A stretch of 64,000 nucleotides of DNA from JBIOHP01 sp044449065 (GCA_044449065.1 JBIOHP010000001.1:200395-264394); one strand, 5' to 3'; counted from the first letter of the stretch, positions 28,477 through 37,155 are shown. The notes: generated from the sequence alone by a model not told the origin. Program-made: numbers and translations.

Positions 28477-29217
28477 ATGAAGCGGCTAAGAAGTGAGCTG
28501 ACCCCAAAACGACCTGTTGTTTGGGTTACCGGCGCTTCGAAAGGTATTGGTCGCGCGATTGCCATGGAATTTGCCTCCATCGGCTGCCAAGTTTGCCTGA
28601 GCGGCAGATCGCGAACATTATTAAACTCCGCAGTGAAGGAAATTATTAAACTTGGCGGCAAGGCGATTTCCGTCCCGTGCGATATTTCCGATTTAAAATC
28701 AGTGAAAGCTGCTCATGCGACAATAATAAAAAAGGCCGGCGATATTGATGTGTTAGTTAATAATGCCGGTATAACGACCTTTAAGCCATTCGTCAAAACC
28801 CCGCCGCAGGAATTCGAAAAGATTATCAAGATAAATCTTCTCGGACACATTTACTGCACAAAAGCCGTTCTTCCATCGATGCTCAGGAATAAATCCGGTT
28901 TTATTTTCAATATCATTTCGTATGCGGCAATAAAAACATTCGGAGATTCATCTGCATATACCGCAGCCAAGGCAGGGATGTTCGGATTAGGAAAAGTGCT
29001 GAGGGAAGAATTACGCGAACATAATGTTAAAGTGATAAACGTGTTGCCGGGCGCTGTCGAAACTAAAATGTGGCCCGCAGGAGTAAGGAGGAAGTACGCC
29101 GGAAGAATGATGAAACCGGAGAGTCTCGCGGAAGTGATCGTGAATATTTTCCGCATGCCGCCCGACGTCGTTACCGACGAAATTGTACTGCGACCTCAGA
29201 TGGGAGACTTAAAATGA
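28477..29217 (+). CDS. Short-chain reductase resembling sepiapterin reductase
   Basis: A 246-residue SDR. TGASKGIG at 18-25 binds NADP, NNAG lies near 97, and Ser about 148, Y161 and K165 (YTAAK) form the catalytic triad. The C-terminal parts PGAVETKMW and DEIVLRPQMGDL resemble, as I recall it, the Chlorobium tepidum sepiapterin reductase, whose tail has PGAV-x-T-x-MW and EEIILRP. With PTPS and GTP cyclohydrolase I directly upstream, reduction of the 6-pyruvoyl side chain to a tetrahydrobiopterin-type product is the best guess. ATG at 28477 follows an in-frame GTG at 28474. A generic ketoacyl reductase is the alternative. Confidence 0.78.
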   Translation: MKRLRSELTPKRPVVWVTGASKGIGRAIAMEFASIGCQVCLSGRSRTLLNSAVKEIIKLGGKAISVPCDISDLKSVKAAHATIIKKAGDIDVLVNNAGITTFKPFVKTPPQEFEKIIKINLLGHIYCTKAVLPSMLRNKSGFIFNIISYAAIKTFGDSSAYTAAKAGMFGLGKVLREELREHNVKVINVLPGAVETKMWPAGVRRKYAGRMMKPESLAEVIVNIFRMPPDVVTDEIVLRPQMGDLK

Positions 29218-29236
29218 ATGAGAAAGGATTTGTGAT

Positions 29237-29953
29237 ATGAGCCTGAACGGCAAAGCATCAATCGTTACCGGAGCTGGAAGAGGTATCGGTAGAGCTATCG
29301 CTCTTATCCTTGCAAAAAATGGATCGGATGTGGTGCTCTCTTCGCGAACTCAATCCGAACTGGATACAGTGGCGGCGCAGATACGGAGTATTGGAAGAAA
29401 AGCAATCACGGTTCAATCAGATGTTTCCCGTCCCGAAGATGTACATCGGATTGTCGATGCGGCAATTGTGAATTTCGGTAAAATTGATATTCTCGTTAAT
29501 AACGCTGGCATCGGGACATTCTCTTCGGTCGCAGATATGAAGATTGAAGATTTTGATCGCATGTTTGCCGTGAACGTCCGGGGGATATTCCTTTGCACGA
29601 AAACGGTGCTCCCCACGATGATAAAACAGAACAGGGGAAACATCATCAATATATCTTCCTTAGCCGGTAGAAATTCGTTTAAAGGCGGCGCCGGGTATTC
29701 TGCCACGAAATGGGCGTTGATCGGCTTTAGCCGTTCATTAATGCTCGAGGTTCGTCAGCACAACATCCGAGTTATAACTCTCTGTCCCGGTTCGGTGGAT
29801 ACATCCTTTAGCCCTGTTGATTCTTCCGCTAAGAATGCCGACCGTATTCCGAAAGCCGATGATATCGCACAGGTTGTTCTTGATGCGTTAATGATGCCCG
29901 AAAATGTGATGGTAAGCGAGATCGATATTCGTCCGACCAACCCCAATTGGTAA
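29237..29953 (+). CDS. Short-chain dehydrogenase/reductase (FabG-like), pterin operon
   Basis: A 238-residue classical SDR. TGAGRGIGRA is the cofactor loop, NNAGIGTF follows, and Ser in NISSLAGR with Y154 and K158 (YSATK) forms the active site. The tail VSEIDIRPTNPNW is a second version of the ending seen in the previous gene, so the two reductases are probably paralogous. AAAGGA precedes the ATG. Two reductases are what a two-step side-chain reduction of 6-pyruvoyl-tetrahydropterin could use, but a different carbonyl substrate cannot be excluded. It lies 19 bp after the first reductase and 28 bp before the ferredoxin reductase. Confidence 0.8.
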   Translation: MSLNGKASIVTGAGRGIGRAIALILAKNGSDVVLSSRTQSELDTVAAQIRSIGRKAITVQSDVSRPEDVHRIVDAAIVNFGKIDILVNNAGIGTFSSVADMKIEDFDRMFAVNVRGIFLCTKTVLPTMIKQNRGNIINISSLAGRNSFKGGAGYSATKWALIGFSRSLMLEVRQHNIRVITLCPGSVDTSFSPVDSSAKNADRIPKADDIAQVVLDALMMPENVMVSEIDIRPTNPNW

Positions 29954-29981
29954 ATTATTTATTTATCCCCGGATTAATTGA

Positions 29982-30938
29982 ATGATGGACATCTACGATA
30001 TCATCATTATCGGCGGTGGTCCAGCGGGGTTATTCGCTTCTTACTCAGCGGGCATGCATTCGATAGAAACGGAGATCATCGATATATTGCCGGAATTAGG
30101 TGGTCAATTAACGTCGCTTTATCCTGAAAAATATATCTATGACATTCCCGGATTTCCTAAAATTCTCGCGAAAGAGTATGCCGGCTACCTGATCAACCAG
30201 GCAACCCAGAATGACCCGGCTATCAGTTTAGGAAAAAGAATTACACGTATGGAAAAAACACAAACTGATAAAGGAAAGCTCTTCAAGTTAGCTGCCGATG
30301 ACGGGGAAATACATCACGGACGAACGATTTTATTGACCTCGGGATTGAGCGAAACGCTTCCCAAAAAACTTGATCTGCCGGATATTGCACGATTTGAAAA
30401 TAAAGGAATTTTGTATTTTGTCAAAAACCTTAAGGAACTTGCTGGAAAACAATTATTGATTGTCGGTGGCGGAGATTCTGCATTAGATTGGGCTTTAAAT
30501 TTGAATGGCATCGCGGCTGAAATAACCATCATTCATCGCAGGAACGCATTCCGGGGGCAGGAGAAGAGCGTTGAAAAACTTCAGGCAACACCAACCATAA
30601 TGAAACTATCCCATGAACTCCGCGAAATCCAGGGAGACCGGCAGATCGAATCCGCGGTTATATTCAATAATGAAACTCAGCGGGAAGAAATATTGTCTAT
30701 CGATAATATTTTATTCTGTCTCGGATTTTATACCCTGCCGGGTCCGTTGAAGGATTGGGGATTAAAAATGGATAAAAACGATATCACCGTGAATCAAAAA
30801 ATGGAAACAAATATAACCGGTATCTATGCTGCTGGCGATATCGCCTATTATGCGGGTAAGGTTAAAATGATCGTCACCGGATTAGGAGAAGCGACGGTAG
30901 CGGTGAATTCAATCCGGGAATATCTTCGCAAGCATTGA
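29982..30938 (+). CDS. Ferredoxin/flavodoxin-NADP reductase, thioredoxin-reductase-like type
   Basis: A 318-residue FAD/NADPH enzyme. IIGGGPAGLFASY near residue 10 binds FAD, VGGGDSALDWALN near 162 binds NADPH and AAGDIAYYAGK near 287 closes on FAD. It lacks the CxxC redox centre of thioredoxin reductase, and IDILPELGGQLTSLYPEKYI is the hallmark of the homodimeric FNR of Chlorobi and Bacillus YumC. It moves electrons between NADPH and ferredoxin. Its position directly after the pterin genes may mean that it supplies reducing power to a pterin-linked reaction, or it may be a chance neighbour. Confidence 0.9.
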   Translation: MMDIYDIIIIGGGPAGLFASYSAGMHSIETEIIDILPELGGQLTSLYPEKYIYDIPGFPKILAKEYAGYLINQATQNDPAISLGKRITRMEKTQTDKGKLFKLAADDGEIHHGRTILLTSGLSETLPKKLDLPDIARFENKGILYFVKNLKELAGKQLLIVGGGDSALDWALNLNGIAAEITIIHRRNAFRGQEKSVEKLQATPTIMKLSHELREIQGDRQIESAVIFNNETQREEILSIDNILFCLGFYTLPGPLKDWGLKMDKNDITVNQKMETNITGIYAAGDIAYYAGKVKMIVTGLGEATVAVNSIREYLRKH

Positions 30939-30950
30939 ATCGATTAACGG

Positions 30951-31199
30951 TCAGTTGGATTTCGCTTTCGCCTCGTTCTGAAGTCCCTCAAGGCACTTGC
31001 GGCAAAAATATAATAATTTGTAATCGCCGACCTGCCGTAAAATAAGCTTACTTTTGTCGAATCGTTCACGGCAGAGAGAACATTTTTCAGTATTCAGATC
31101 TTCAGCGGCGTTTGGAGGTCTAAAAACTAATTTGTAGCCAAAATATACCACAATCCCGATTGTGACAAGAAAGCAAACTGCGAGAACAGTTACGATCAT
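30951..31199 (-). CDS. Small membrane protein with two CxxC pairs
   Basis: An 82-residue protein of unknown function. Residues 1-24 form one membrane helix (VLAVCFLVTIGIVVYFGY), followed by a cytoplasmic or periplasmic tail with CSLC at about 40-43 and CRKC at about 66-69. The 22-residue spacing between the pairs suggests a small zinc ribbon. The start ATG is two bases after the O-methyltransferase stop, so both are one transcript. I do not recognise a named family. A conserved-looking cysteine pattern and tight coupling support it as a real gene. Confidence 0.65.
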   Translation of the reverse strand: MIVTVLAVCFLVTIGIVVYFGYKLVFRPPNAAEDLNTEKCSLCRERFDKSKLILRQVGDYKLLYFCRKCLEGLQNEAKAKSN

Positions 31200-31200
31200 C

Positions 31201-31830
31201 TTATAATTTTATACTCACCGCTACGCCATCGCGAAGCGGGATGATGGTTGTAAAAAATTGCCGTGATGCGTAGACGAGTCGGTTGTAAGTGAGGATCCCG
31301 GCGATATTTGCGTCGGGATGGGGGGTGAGAATTCTGCCGCTCCACAGCGCATTATCGCTGATGAGGAGACCCCCCTTACGTAATCGAGAGTGCGCTTTCT
31401 TAAACACCTTAGGGTATTCCCGTTTGGAAACATCGTTGAAAATAATATCGAATGAGCCGTCTAAGGAATCGATCACATTTAAGGCATTCCCTGCAACAAG
31501 AAATTCGATTTTATCGGCGATTTTGCCTTTACGGAAATATGTCTTCGCCCGTTCCGCATTCGCAGGATTGCTATCTGTGCAATAGATTTTGCAATCCGGT
31601 TCGGTTCCTTTCGCAAACCAGTACGCCGAGTACCCGAACCCTGATCCTAATTCCAATATCCGTTTCGCTCCGATTGCACGCGCTTGGAGATAAAGAAATC
31701 TTCCGACTAACGGTCCTACGATGGGAAAATTATTTTCCTTCGCGTACATTTCCATTTCCTGCAACACATGATCCCGTTCCGGCGTTACGTTGTGCAGATA
31801 TTCATTTATTTCAGAATTTAGTATATCCAT
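31201..31830 (-). CDS. SAM-dependent O-methyltransferase, caffeoyl-CoA/catechol type
   Basis: A 209-residue class I methyltransferase. ILELGSGFGYSAYWFAKG is SAM motif I, IYCTDSNPANAERAKTYF is motif II, and FDIIFNDVSKREYPKVF carries the metal-binding Asp (ND for usual D-ADK) of the cation-dependent O-methyltransferase family (Methyltransf_3). DNALWSGR near 150 matches the usual DN-L--G block. It probably methylates a small diol or carboxyl compound; the substrate is unknown. ATG at 31830 is preceded in frame by a GTG at 31833. It lies head-to-tail with the small CxxC membrane protein and converges on the pterin operon. Confidence 0.85.
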   Translation of the reverse strand: MDILNSEINEYLHNVTPERDHVLQEMEMYAKENNFPIVGPLVGRFLYLQARAIGAKRILELGSGFGYSAYWFAKGTEPDCKIYCTDSNPANAERAKTYFRKGKIADKIEFLVAGNALNVIDSLDGSFDIIFNDVSKREYPKVFKKAHSRLRKGGLLISDNALWSGRILTPHPDANIAGILTYNRLVYASRQFFTTIIPLRDGVAVSIKL

Positions 31831-32007
31831 CACGATCAGAAATATAGGAAGATTGAAATGAATTGCAAATTATAATAACAATTTTTCGCTCCAAATCCAG
31901 AATAATTAGATGGATGTACTAAAATTGATTTTCGTCAATTTCTGGAGTATATTTTAAGATGTATTTACCAACTGCCGCATGACAGCGAGAAACCGAACAA
32001 ACTTTCT

Positions 32008-32715
32008 ATGATGTATTCCATAGTTCGTAAATTCATATTGATCTTGCTTTTGTTAATCTCATCATGCATTATGGTGTGTGCGCAGGATACCACTATTATT
32101 CGTCATGTTCATGGCAAATCGCTTCATCTTCGTATTGATAAGCGAACGGGAAGTATCATCAGAATTACCGGGTTTGATGCGAACCTATCGGAGTATGAAC
32201 TCACGCTGGATAAATTCACAGATACGAATGCTGCAGATCAAATTGGTAAAATGTTTGTCATGGATTATAGCAAGATATTTCAACTATCCATGAAAGATAT
32301 TTCAAAAAAAGAAATATTTCTGGATGAGAACGGATGGCGCTATTCATACGCGCAGCTCTTTCAGAATATCCCGGTAGAAGGGTCAGATATCAGTTTTAGG
32401 ATAGATAAGAACGGCGGCTTTAGAGATATCACCTCCAGAATTTATCCTGTAACGTCATGTGATACCGTGCCTCTGGTTTCGCTCGATAGCTGTAGAGTTA
32501 TTCTCAAAAAATATCTTACATTTGAAAACTATCAAATATCTCCGGGCGGTGATCTCGTCGTTTTACCGATGGATGAGAGTTCGGGGAACAAATATTTTCT
32601 CGCATGGAAAATTATCGTGCTCACGACCGATCCGAAAAATTTGAAACTGACATACTATGCCAGCGCAAGGGGCGGCGCGATCCTCAAAAAATCGGGTGGA
32701 GCGAGTTCATTATAA
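32008..32715 (+). CDS. Stand-alone FTP/PepSY protease propeptide-like secreted protein
   Basis: A 235-residue exported protein. MMYSIVRKFILILLLLISSC is a signal peptide with a possible lipobox-like end (SSC or VCA). Residues about 105-150, WRYSYAQLFQNIPVEGSDIS followed by FRIDKNGGFRDITSRIYP, match the FTP (fungalysin/thermolysin propeptide) pattern, and the last 75 residues (YQISPGGDLVVLPMDESSGN, LAWKIIV, YYASARGGAILKK) look like a PepSY domain. In thermolysin-family M4 proteases these form the inhibitory propeptide, but no HExxH catalytic domain follows: the frame ends at 32715. It may be a free-standing inhibitor or chaperone of a metalloprotease. It is 47 bp upstream of an HD hydrolase gene. 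Confidence 0.72.
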   Translation: MMYSIVRKFILILLLLISSCIMVCAQDTTIIRHVHGKSLHLRIDKRTGSIIRITGFDANLSEYELTLDKFTDTNAADQIGKMFVMDYSKIFQLSMKDISKKEIFLDENGWRYSYAQLFQNIPVEGSDISFRIDKNGGFRDITSRIYPVTSCDTVPLVSLDSCRVILKKYLTFENYQISPGGDLVVLPMDESSGNKYFLAWKIIVLTTDPKNLKLTYYASARGGAILKKSGGASSL

Positions 32716-32762
32716 AGCACAACGCATAATCCTTTTCATTAACCGATACCAGAAAAACGCCA

Positions 32763-33314
32763 ATGATGACTCATGACGAAGCGCTTCATCTCTTAAAAGA
32801 ATACACAAAAAACGACGCACTCCTCAAACACATGTTCGCGGTAGAAGCGGCGATGCGCGCGTATGCAAAAAAATACGGCGCGGACGAACAGGTCTGGGGT
32901 ATTACGGGATTATTGCACGATTTTGACTATGAAATGTATCCTACTGCGCCGGATCATCCATTGAAAGGATCCAAAATTCTGGAAGAGAAAGGTTATTCGG
33001 AAGAGATACGTAGTGCGATTTTGGGGCATGCGCCCTATACTGGTGTTCCACGCGATTCACAGATGGCGAAAGTATTGTATGCTGTCGATGAACTGTGCGG
33101 CTTCATAATGGCGTGCTCTCTTGTCCGTCCGAATAAAATAGCCGATCTGGAAGTATCTTCTGTGAAGAAGAAACTCAAAGACAAGGCATTCGCCCGGAAT
33201 GTGAACCGGGAGGATATTACGCTGGGCTGCCAGGAGTTGGGAGTAAATCCCGATGAGCACATCGCTTTCGTTATTGCGGCAATGAAATCGATTTCTGGCG
33301 AGTTAGGGCTATAA
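32763..33314 (+). CDS. HD (HDIG) domain phosphohydrolase
   Basis: A 183-residue metal-dependent phosphohydrolase-type protein. The HD core is visible: HMFAVEAAM (His), GLLHDFDYE (the HD pair), DHPLKGSKILEEKG, and ILGHAPYTG, followed by an Asp in YAVDELCGFI. This arrangement is the HDIG/YedJ-like stand-alone form. Such proteins hydrolyse nucleotides or phosphoesters; the substrate is not predictable. Alternative ATG at 32766 is equivalent. It lies 47 bp after the secreted propeptide gene and converges on the DUF1207 gene. Confidence 0.85.
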   Translation: MMTHDEALHLLKEYTKNDALLKHMFAVEAAMRAYAKKYGADEQVWGITGLLHDFDYEMYPTAPDHPLKGSKILEEKGYSEEIRSAILGHAPYTGVPRDSQMAKVLYAVDELCGFIMACSLVRPNKIADLEVSSVKKKLKDKAFARNVNREDITLGCQELGVNPDEHIAFVIAAMKSISGELGL

Positions 33315-33368
33315 CAGGATAAGATTAAACGACGGTAGTGGCATTCGGCTGGGGCCTTATGATCCCTC

Positions 33369-34256
33369 TTAAAAGAAATCCATTGTAAATCCCGCGCCGA
33401 TCGTTTCAATTCGTTCGTCGTAATATTCGCCATAGAATTGAGGTCCTGAATAAAATATGAGATAAATCACCGGTCCCTTTCCATACCATTCCCCAAATTT
33501 TACACCGGTTTGGAGTTCATTCGCGCCGACATGCTTTAAAACACCCGCAAGTGTAAATTGGTACGCCGCGAAGATATTGGTAGGATGATCGAGGATGGAG
33601 GGTAGTACATCTCCCCGTGAATATTCCATCCCGGTAAAATATTCAAAGCGTTCTAATTGCGCGGGTCTTACGAGCGTCGCGTACGATATGCCTCCGTAAT
33701 ATTTAAATATTCCGCCCGTTTGAAAAAGATCCTCCGCGAGGACGAGCTCGCCGAAATCGCGTGTAAACGGGACAGGCGATTTGTTATCGAACCAACCGCC
33801 TTCATTAAAATCATAATGGCCATCTACGAAATGACCGCTTTGATGTAGTAATCTTAAACGCGCTGAGAGACGTGAATTATCATATGTTTTTGAAGCGGAA
33901 AAATTCCCACCGAAAAGTCCATCTAATGCGTCGATTTGGAGACGTAAACCCTCGCTTCGCTTCGATAGGGCATACGCGAGAAAATCGATCCCAACGGTGT
34001 ATTTTATTTTCTCAGCGTCATTTTCATATCCCAGAATATCGATAGAATTCCCAATATCCACTCTTAAATCGGACACGGTTAAAAATTTCAATAGACCCAC
34101 CCTCGCTTCCCTAAAATTCGCCTTTATCGGCGCCAGATGAAGTCCAGGAGGTAAAAAATTAATATGGTATACTGAATCTGGTATCTGCGATAAACATTGA
34201 AAGGGAAATGGCAAAAGCATCGCGAGTATAACAATGGTGCGGAAATATCGTAGCAT
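33369..34256 (-). CDS. DUF1207 family outer-membrane protein
   Basis: A 295-residue protein with a signal peptide (MLRYFRTIVILAMLLPFPFQ, cleaved near CLSQ). The beginning HINFLPPGLHLAPIKANFRE and the later GLRLQIDALDGLFGGNFSAS fit DUF1207, whose members start with a P-x-x-P-x-LADP-like block and form outer-membrane barrels. About a dozen alternating hydrophobic strands follow and the C-terminus ends in Phe (GAGFTMDFF), the usual insertion signal. Function is unknown. The 344 bp upstream contain no gene that I can support. Confidence 0.72.
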   Translation of the reverse strand: MLRYFRTIVILAMLLPFPFQCLSQIPDSVYHINFLPPGLHLAPIKANFREARVGLLKFLTVSDLRVDIGNSIDILGYENDAEKIKYTVGIDFLAYALSKRSEGLRLQIDALDGLFGGNFSASKTYDNSRLSARLRLLHQSGHFVDGHYDFNEGGWFDNKSPVPFTRDFGELVLAEDLFQTGGIFKYYGGISYATLVRPAQLERFEYFTGMEYSRGDVLPSILDHPTNIFAAYQFTLAGVLKHVGANELQTGVKFGEWYGKGPVIYLIFYSGPQFYGEYYDERIETIGAGFTMDFF

Positions 34257-34600
34257 TTCGTTTTCTAATGTTAGTAGTAAGTGATATTTTGGAAATATAT
34301 TCTTTGTGATAAGGGATAGGGAACACTATTTTGCCAATTTATTATCCCTTGAGAAAAAATAATATACGAAAAAACCGGATGCGAGAAAAGAGAAAAAATG
34401 CAGATCCGTCATTATGATTGAGAATCTGCAACAGCCATGTGTGCTTATGTAGGTAATTATTTTTGTTTTTGCCCCTATCTTTTCATAAATTAAACATTCT
34501 AAATTATTCAGCATAACCGGGGTTTTGTGAACTATTATTTTTGAAGTCTCAAATTTAACGTTTCATTTCCAAAGCTCAGCTATTGTTCAGGAGATTATCT
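34257..34600. other. Intergenic gap without supported gene
   Basis: This 344-bp stretch separates two divergent outer-membrane protein genes. It is AT-rich (runs of A and T around 34355-34400) and must contain promoters for both. A 62-codon minus-strand frame at 34326-34514 has no ribosome site or recognisable motif and is not accepted. AGGAG at about 34589-34593 belongs to the next gene. Confidence 0.5.
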
Positions 34601-35362
34601 ATGTATCGTTTGGCATTGAGTATTGCATGCATACTCTTATTTTTATCGACATCATTTGCACAGGATTCAACAGACGAAGAACTTCCACCGCCAAGCCATT
34701 CAGCGGCTAAATTTGGCGGGGCTATAGGGTTTGCCCCCTCATTCTTAAATATGGATCTGAATTCCATGAATGAAGTTCTTCGTAATGCCAACTCGGCGGA
34801 ATTATCGGACGGACCGATGTTCATGACCGGAGGTCAGGTGTACGGCTATATCCTCTTCGTTCAAAATCTCCGCGGAGGAATCATGTGGGGATCTGGATCT
34901 AAATCATCCCTGGTGACTGCGAACGGCATTACGAGAGATGTGGGACTTCATATAGGTTTTACGGGGGCGACAATTGAATATGTCATTCCACTTCATTCAC
35001 GCCTGGATATTTCGATCGGAACAATGATCGGAGTGGGAGGGATGGACCTTACTATGCGCAGGGATAATAATACGCAAACAAGACAGTGGATCGACCTCTG
35101 GAATGAATTCGGTACCAAGGATTCAGCATCGGAATTTACGCGCCAACTCACCGGAACGTTTTTCATGTACGAACCGATGGCGAACGTTGAATATGCCGCT
35201 CTACGCTGGTTAGGATTAAGAGTCGGTGTTGGATACCTGGGAATGTCGGGCAATAGCTGGAAACTTGACGATAAGTACGATGTCCTCAATGTACCTACGG
35301 CGATCAATGGCAAAGGTTTCTCGATTAATGCCGGTGTATTTATCGGGACTTTTATTTTTTAA
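34601..35362 (+). CDS. Predicted outer-membrane beta-barrel protein
   Basis: A 253-residue protein starting at the ATG at 34601, which has AGGAG eight bases upstream; a TTG at 34583 in frame lacks that. MYRLALSIACILLFLSTSFA is a signal peptide cleaved before QDS. A short acidic/proline linker (DEELPPPSH) is followed by alternating glycine-rich strands (GLHIGFTGATIEYVIPLHSR, LDISIGTMIGVGGMDLTMRR) and an aromatic C-terminus (FIGTFIF). No named family is recognised. It resembles porin-like or OmpW-like small barrels of Bacteroidetes. Confidence 0.7.
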   Translation: MYRLALSIACILLFLSTSFAQDSTDEELPPPSHSAAKFGGAIGFAPSFLNMDLNSMNEVLRNANSAELSDGPMFMTGGQVYGYILFVQNLRGGIMWGSGSKSSLVTANGITRDVGLHIGFTGATIEYVIPLHSRLDISIGTMIGVGGMDLTMRRDNNTQTRQWIDLWNEFGTKDSASEFTRQLTGTFFMYEPMANVEYAALRWLGLRVGVGYLGMSGNSWKLDDKYDVLNVPTAINGKGFSINAGVFIGTFIF

Positions 35363-35373
35363 AATTCCCGATA
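35341..35373. terminator. AT-rich hairpin between convergent genes
   Basis: TATCGGGA (35341-35348) is perfectly complementary to TCCCGATA (35366-35373), and inner TTTT/AAAA can extend the stem after one mismatch. It covers the stop codon of the plus-strand barrel gene and lies 17 bp from the end of the convergent ligase gene. A bidirectional terminator is plausible although no clean U tract follows. Confidence 0.35.
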
Positions 35374-35389
35374 AAAATCCTCTCAGAGC

Positions 35390-37099
35390 TCAGAGATTGT
35401 CTTCCTTAAACTGTACGCTCTTCCATTTTTCAAAAAGGGACTTCAGCTTATTCCGCTGATATTTACCCGTTGATGTTACAGGGATGTCGTTCCCGAACAG
35501 GATTTTCTTCGGACATTTCTGATAGGTGAAATACTTCCGGCAATACCTGATAACGTCTTTTTCTGTGAGCGGGATATTATCCCTCACCTGGATATATGCG
35601 CCAACCTCTTCGCCGTACCAATCATTCTCAAAACCAACTGCGAGTCCCGCCTTTACGCCGGGCATATTCATCAACACTTCATCTATTTCGAACGGCGAGA
35701 TATTCACTCCACCCCGGATAATCAATTCTTTGATTCTGCCGCTGATAAAAAAGAATTTTCTCCCTTTAGAATCTTTCTTGTAAAAACCTTCATCTCCGCT
35801 TCGGAACCACCCAAATGAAAACGCTTTAGCATTTGCGTCAGGATTGGAAAAATATTCTTTCATCACGTTATGACCCCGGATTACGATTTCTCCCTTACTA
35901 CCCTCGTGGAGTGAATTTCCGTTTTCATCATGAATATCCATCTCATTTGTCGGGATAGGCACACCAATTGAAGGATAACCGAAATCACCAAGCCACTGAC
36001 GGTGTTCATCGTCTGATAGATCGCGTGGGAGGAAGCAGGAATAGCAAGTCGTCTCCGAGAGCCCGTATCCATGGATAATGGGAATATGGAAACGGTCTTC
36101 AAACCTCAGCGCAAGTTCCACAGTCAGTGGACCGGCACCGCAGATGATATGCCGTAACTCATGCAGATCATACGGAGAGAGATCGGGATTTTGATGGAGA
36201 AGAAACTGCAATAACGTTGGCACCACGCTCACGACCGATACATGTTCATGTGCCATGCGCTCGAAAAATTTATCCGGATGGAATTTCTGATTGAGAACGA
36301 CGCTTCCACCAAAATAGAGCGGCGACAGCAGCGTGACAACGGCGCCATTTACGTGATGGATTGGCAGCACGCACATCATCCGCTGATTATCGGTCATCCT
36401 GTGCCATTCCGCGATAGCTTTGGCGTCGATGAGGAGATTATAATGCGTGAGCACGACTCCTTTGGGAAATCCGGTTGTTCCTGATGTATACACAATCAGC
36501 GCTTCATCTTCGAGAGAGGGGACATCAATTACGGGCAGCGCATCGTTTTGTAAATTTATTTCAGTCCAAAAATTGAGAAGATTGCGGTGATTGGTGTTTT
36601 CCGAATTTGGATCTGTAACATTCACCACAGTATGTACATCAGGCGAATCTTGAATGATGGGTCTAAGCTGGTCAAGAAATATATCTCTGGCGAACACGAG
36701 CTTTGTGCAAGAATTCTGTAGGATATAACTGATTCTCTTATCATCTTCTCCAACATTGATCGGCACTACAACGGCGCCAATGGTAAATGCTGCGAAGTAT
36801 TGGATCACCGTATCGGTATGATTGAACGCAACCGTTGCTATCCGGTCGCCGCGACTAATCCCTTGAGAGAGGAGAAAGTTAGCTGTCTTATTAACTAACT
36901 CATAAAAAACTTGGTATGAATATTCATGCCTGCCGGTTTCATCAGAATAATATATAATGAAGGTCTTCTCGCCATAACGCTTTACCTGTTTGGTGAGAAG
37001 ATCGCCGAGGTTCCCGTAGGGAACAAGATAATTGGAGATTTGCGCATCGCCTGTTTTATGCGCATCGGCAATGAGCGCCTCCAGATTACTTGTATCCAT
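35390..37099 (-). CDS. AMP-dependent acyl-CoA synthetase/ligase
   Basis: A 569-residue adenylate-forming enzyme. LIVYTSGTTGFPKGVVLTHY near residue 200 is the ATP/AMP loop, IIHGYGLSETTCYS near 340 the adenine block, WFRSGDEGFYKKDSKGRKFF the ribose-binding Asp block, ISGRIKELIIRGGVNISP the hinge and PVTSTGKYQRNKL the C-terminal catalytic Lys. It activates a carboxylic acid to its acyl-AMP and then the CoA thioester; chain length or aromatic specificity cannot be read. It lies 56 bp downstream of the homogentisate dioxygenase gene on the same strand, so an aromatic or short acid from that pathway is possible but unproven. Confidence 0.88.
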   Translation of the reverse strand: MDTSNLEALIADAHKTGDAQISNYLVPYGNLGDLLTKQVKRYGEKTFIIYYSDETGRHEYSYQVFYELVNKTANFLLSQGISRGDRIATVAFNHTDTVIQYFAAFTIGAVVVPINVGEDDKRISYILQNSCTKLVFARDIFLDQLRPIIQDSPDVHTVVNVTDPNSENTNHRNLLNFWTEINLQNDALPVIDVPSLEDEALIVYTSGTTGFPKGVVLTHYNLLIDAKAIAEWHRMTDNQRMMCVLPIHHVNGAVVTLLSPLYFGGSVVLNQKFHPDKFFERMAHEHVSVVSVVPTLLQFLLHQNPDLSPYDLHELRHIICGAGPLTVELALRFEDRFHIPIIHGYGLSETTCYSCFLPRDLSDDEHRQWLGDFGYPSIGVPIPTNEMDIHDENGNSLHEGSKGEIVIRGHNVMKEYFSNPDANAKAFSFGWFRSGDEGFYKKDSKGRKFFFISGRIKELIIRGGVNISPFEIDEVLMNMPGVKAGLAVGFENDWYGEEVGAYIQVRDNIPLTEKDVIRYCRKYFTYQKCPKKILFGNDIPVTSTGKYQRNKLKSLFEKWKSVQFKEDNL

Positions 37100-37155
37100 T
37101 GGATATCTTAAAATAATGAGTTAAGAAGAAATTATTAAATGTTATCTCTTAAAGT

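Noticed and set aside
34326..34514. 62-codon minus-strand frame in an intergenic gap
   Set aside because: Low-complexity AT-rich product, no ribosome site, and likely promoter space for divergent genes.
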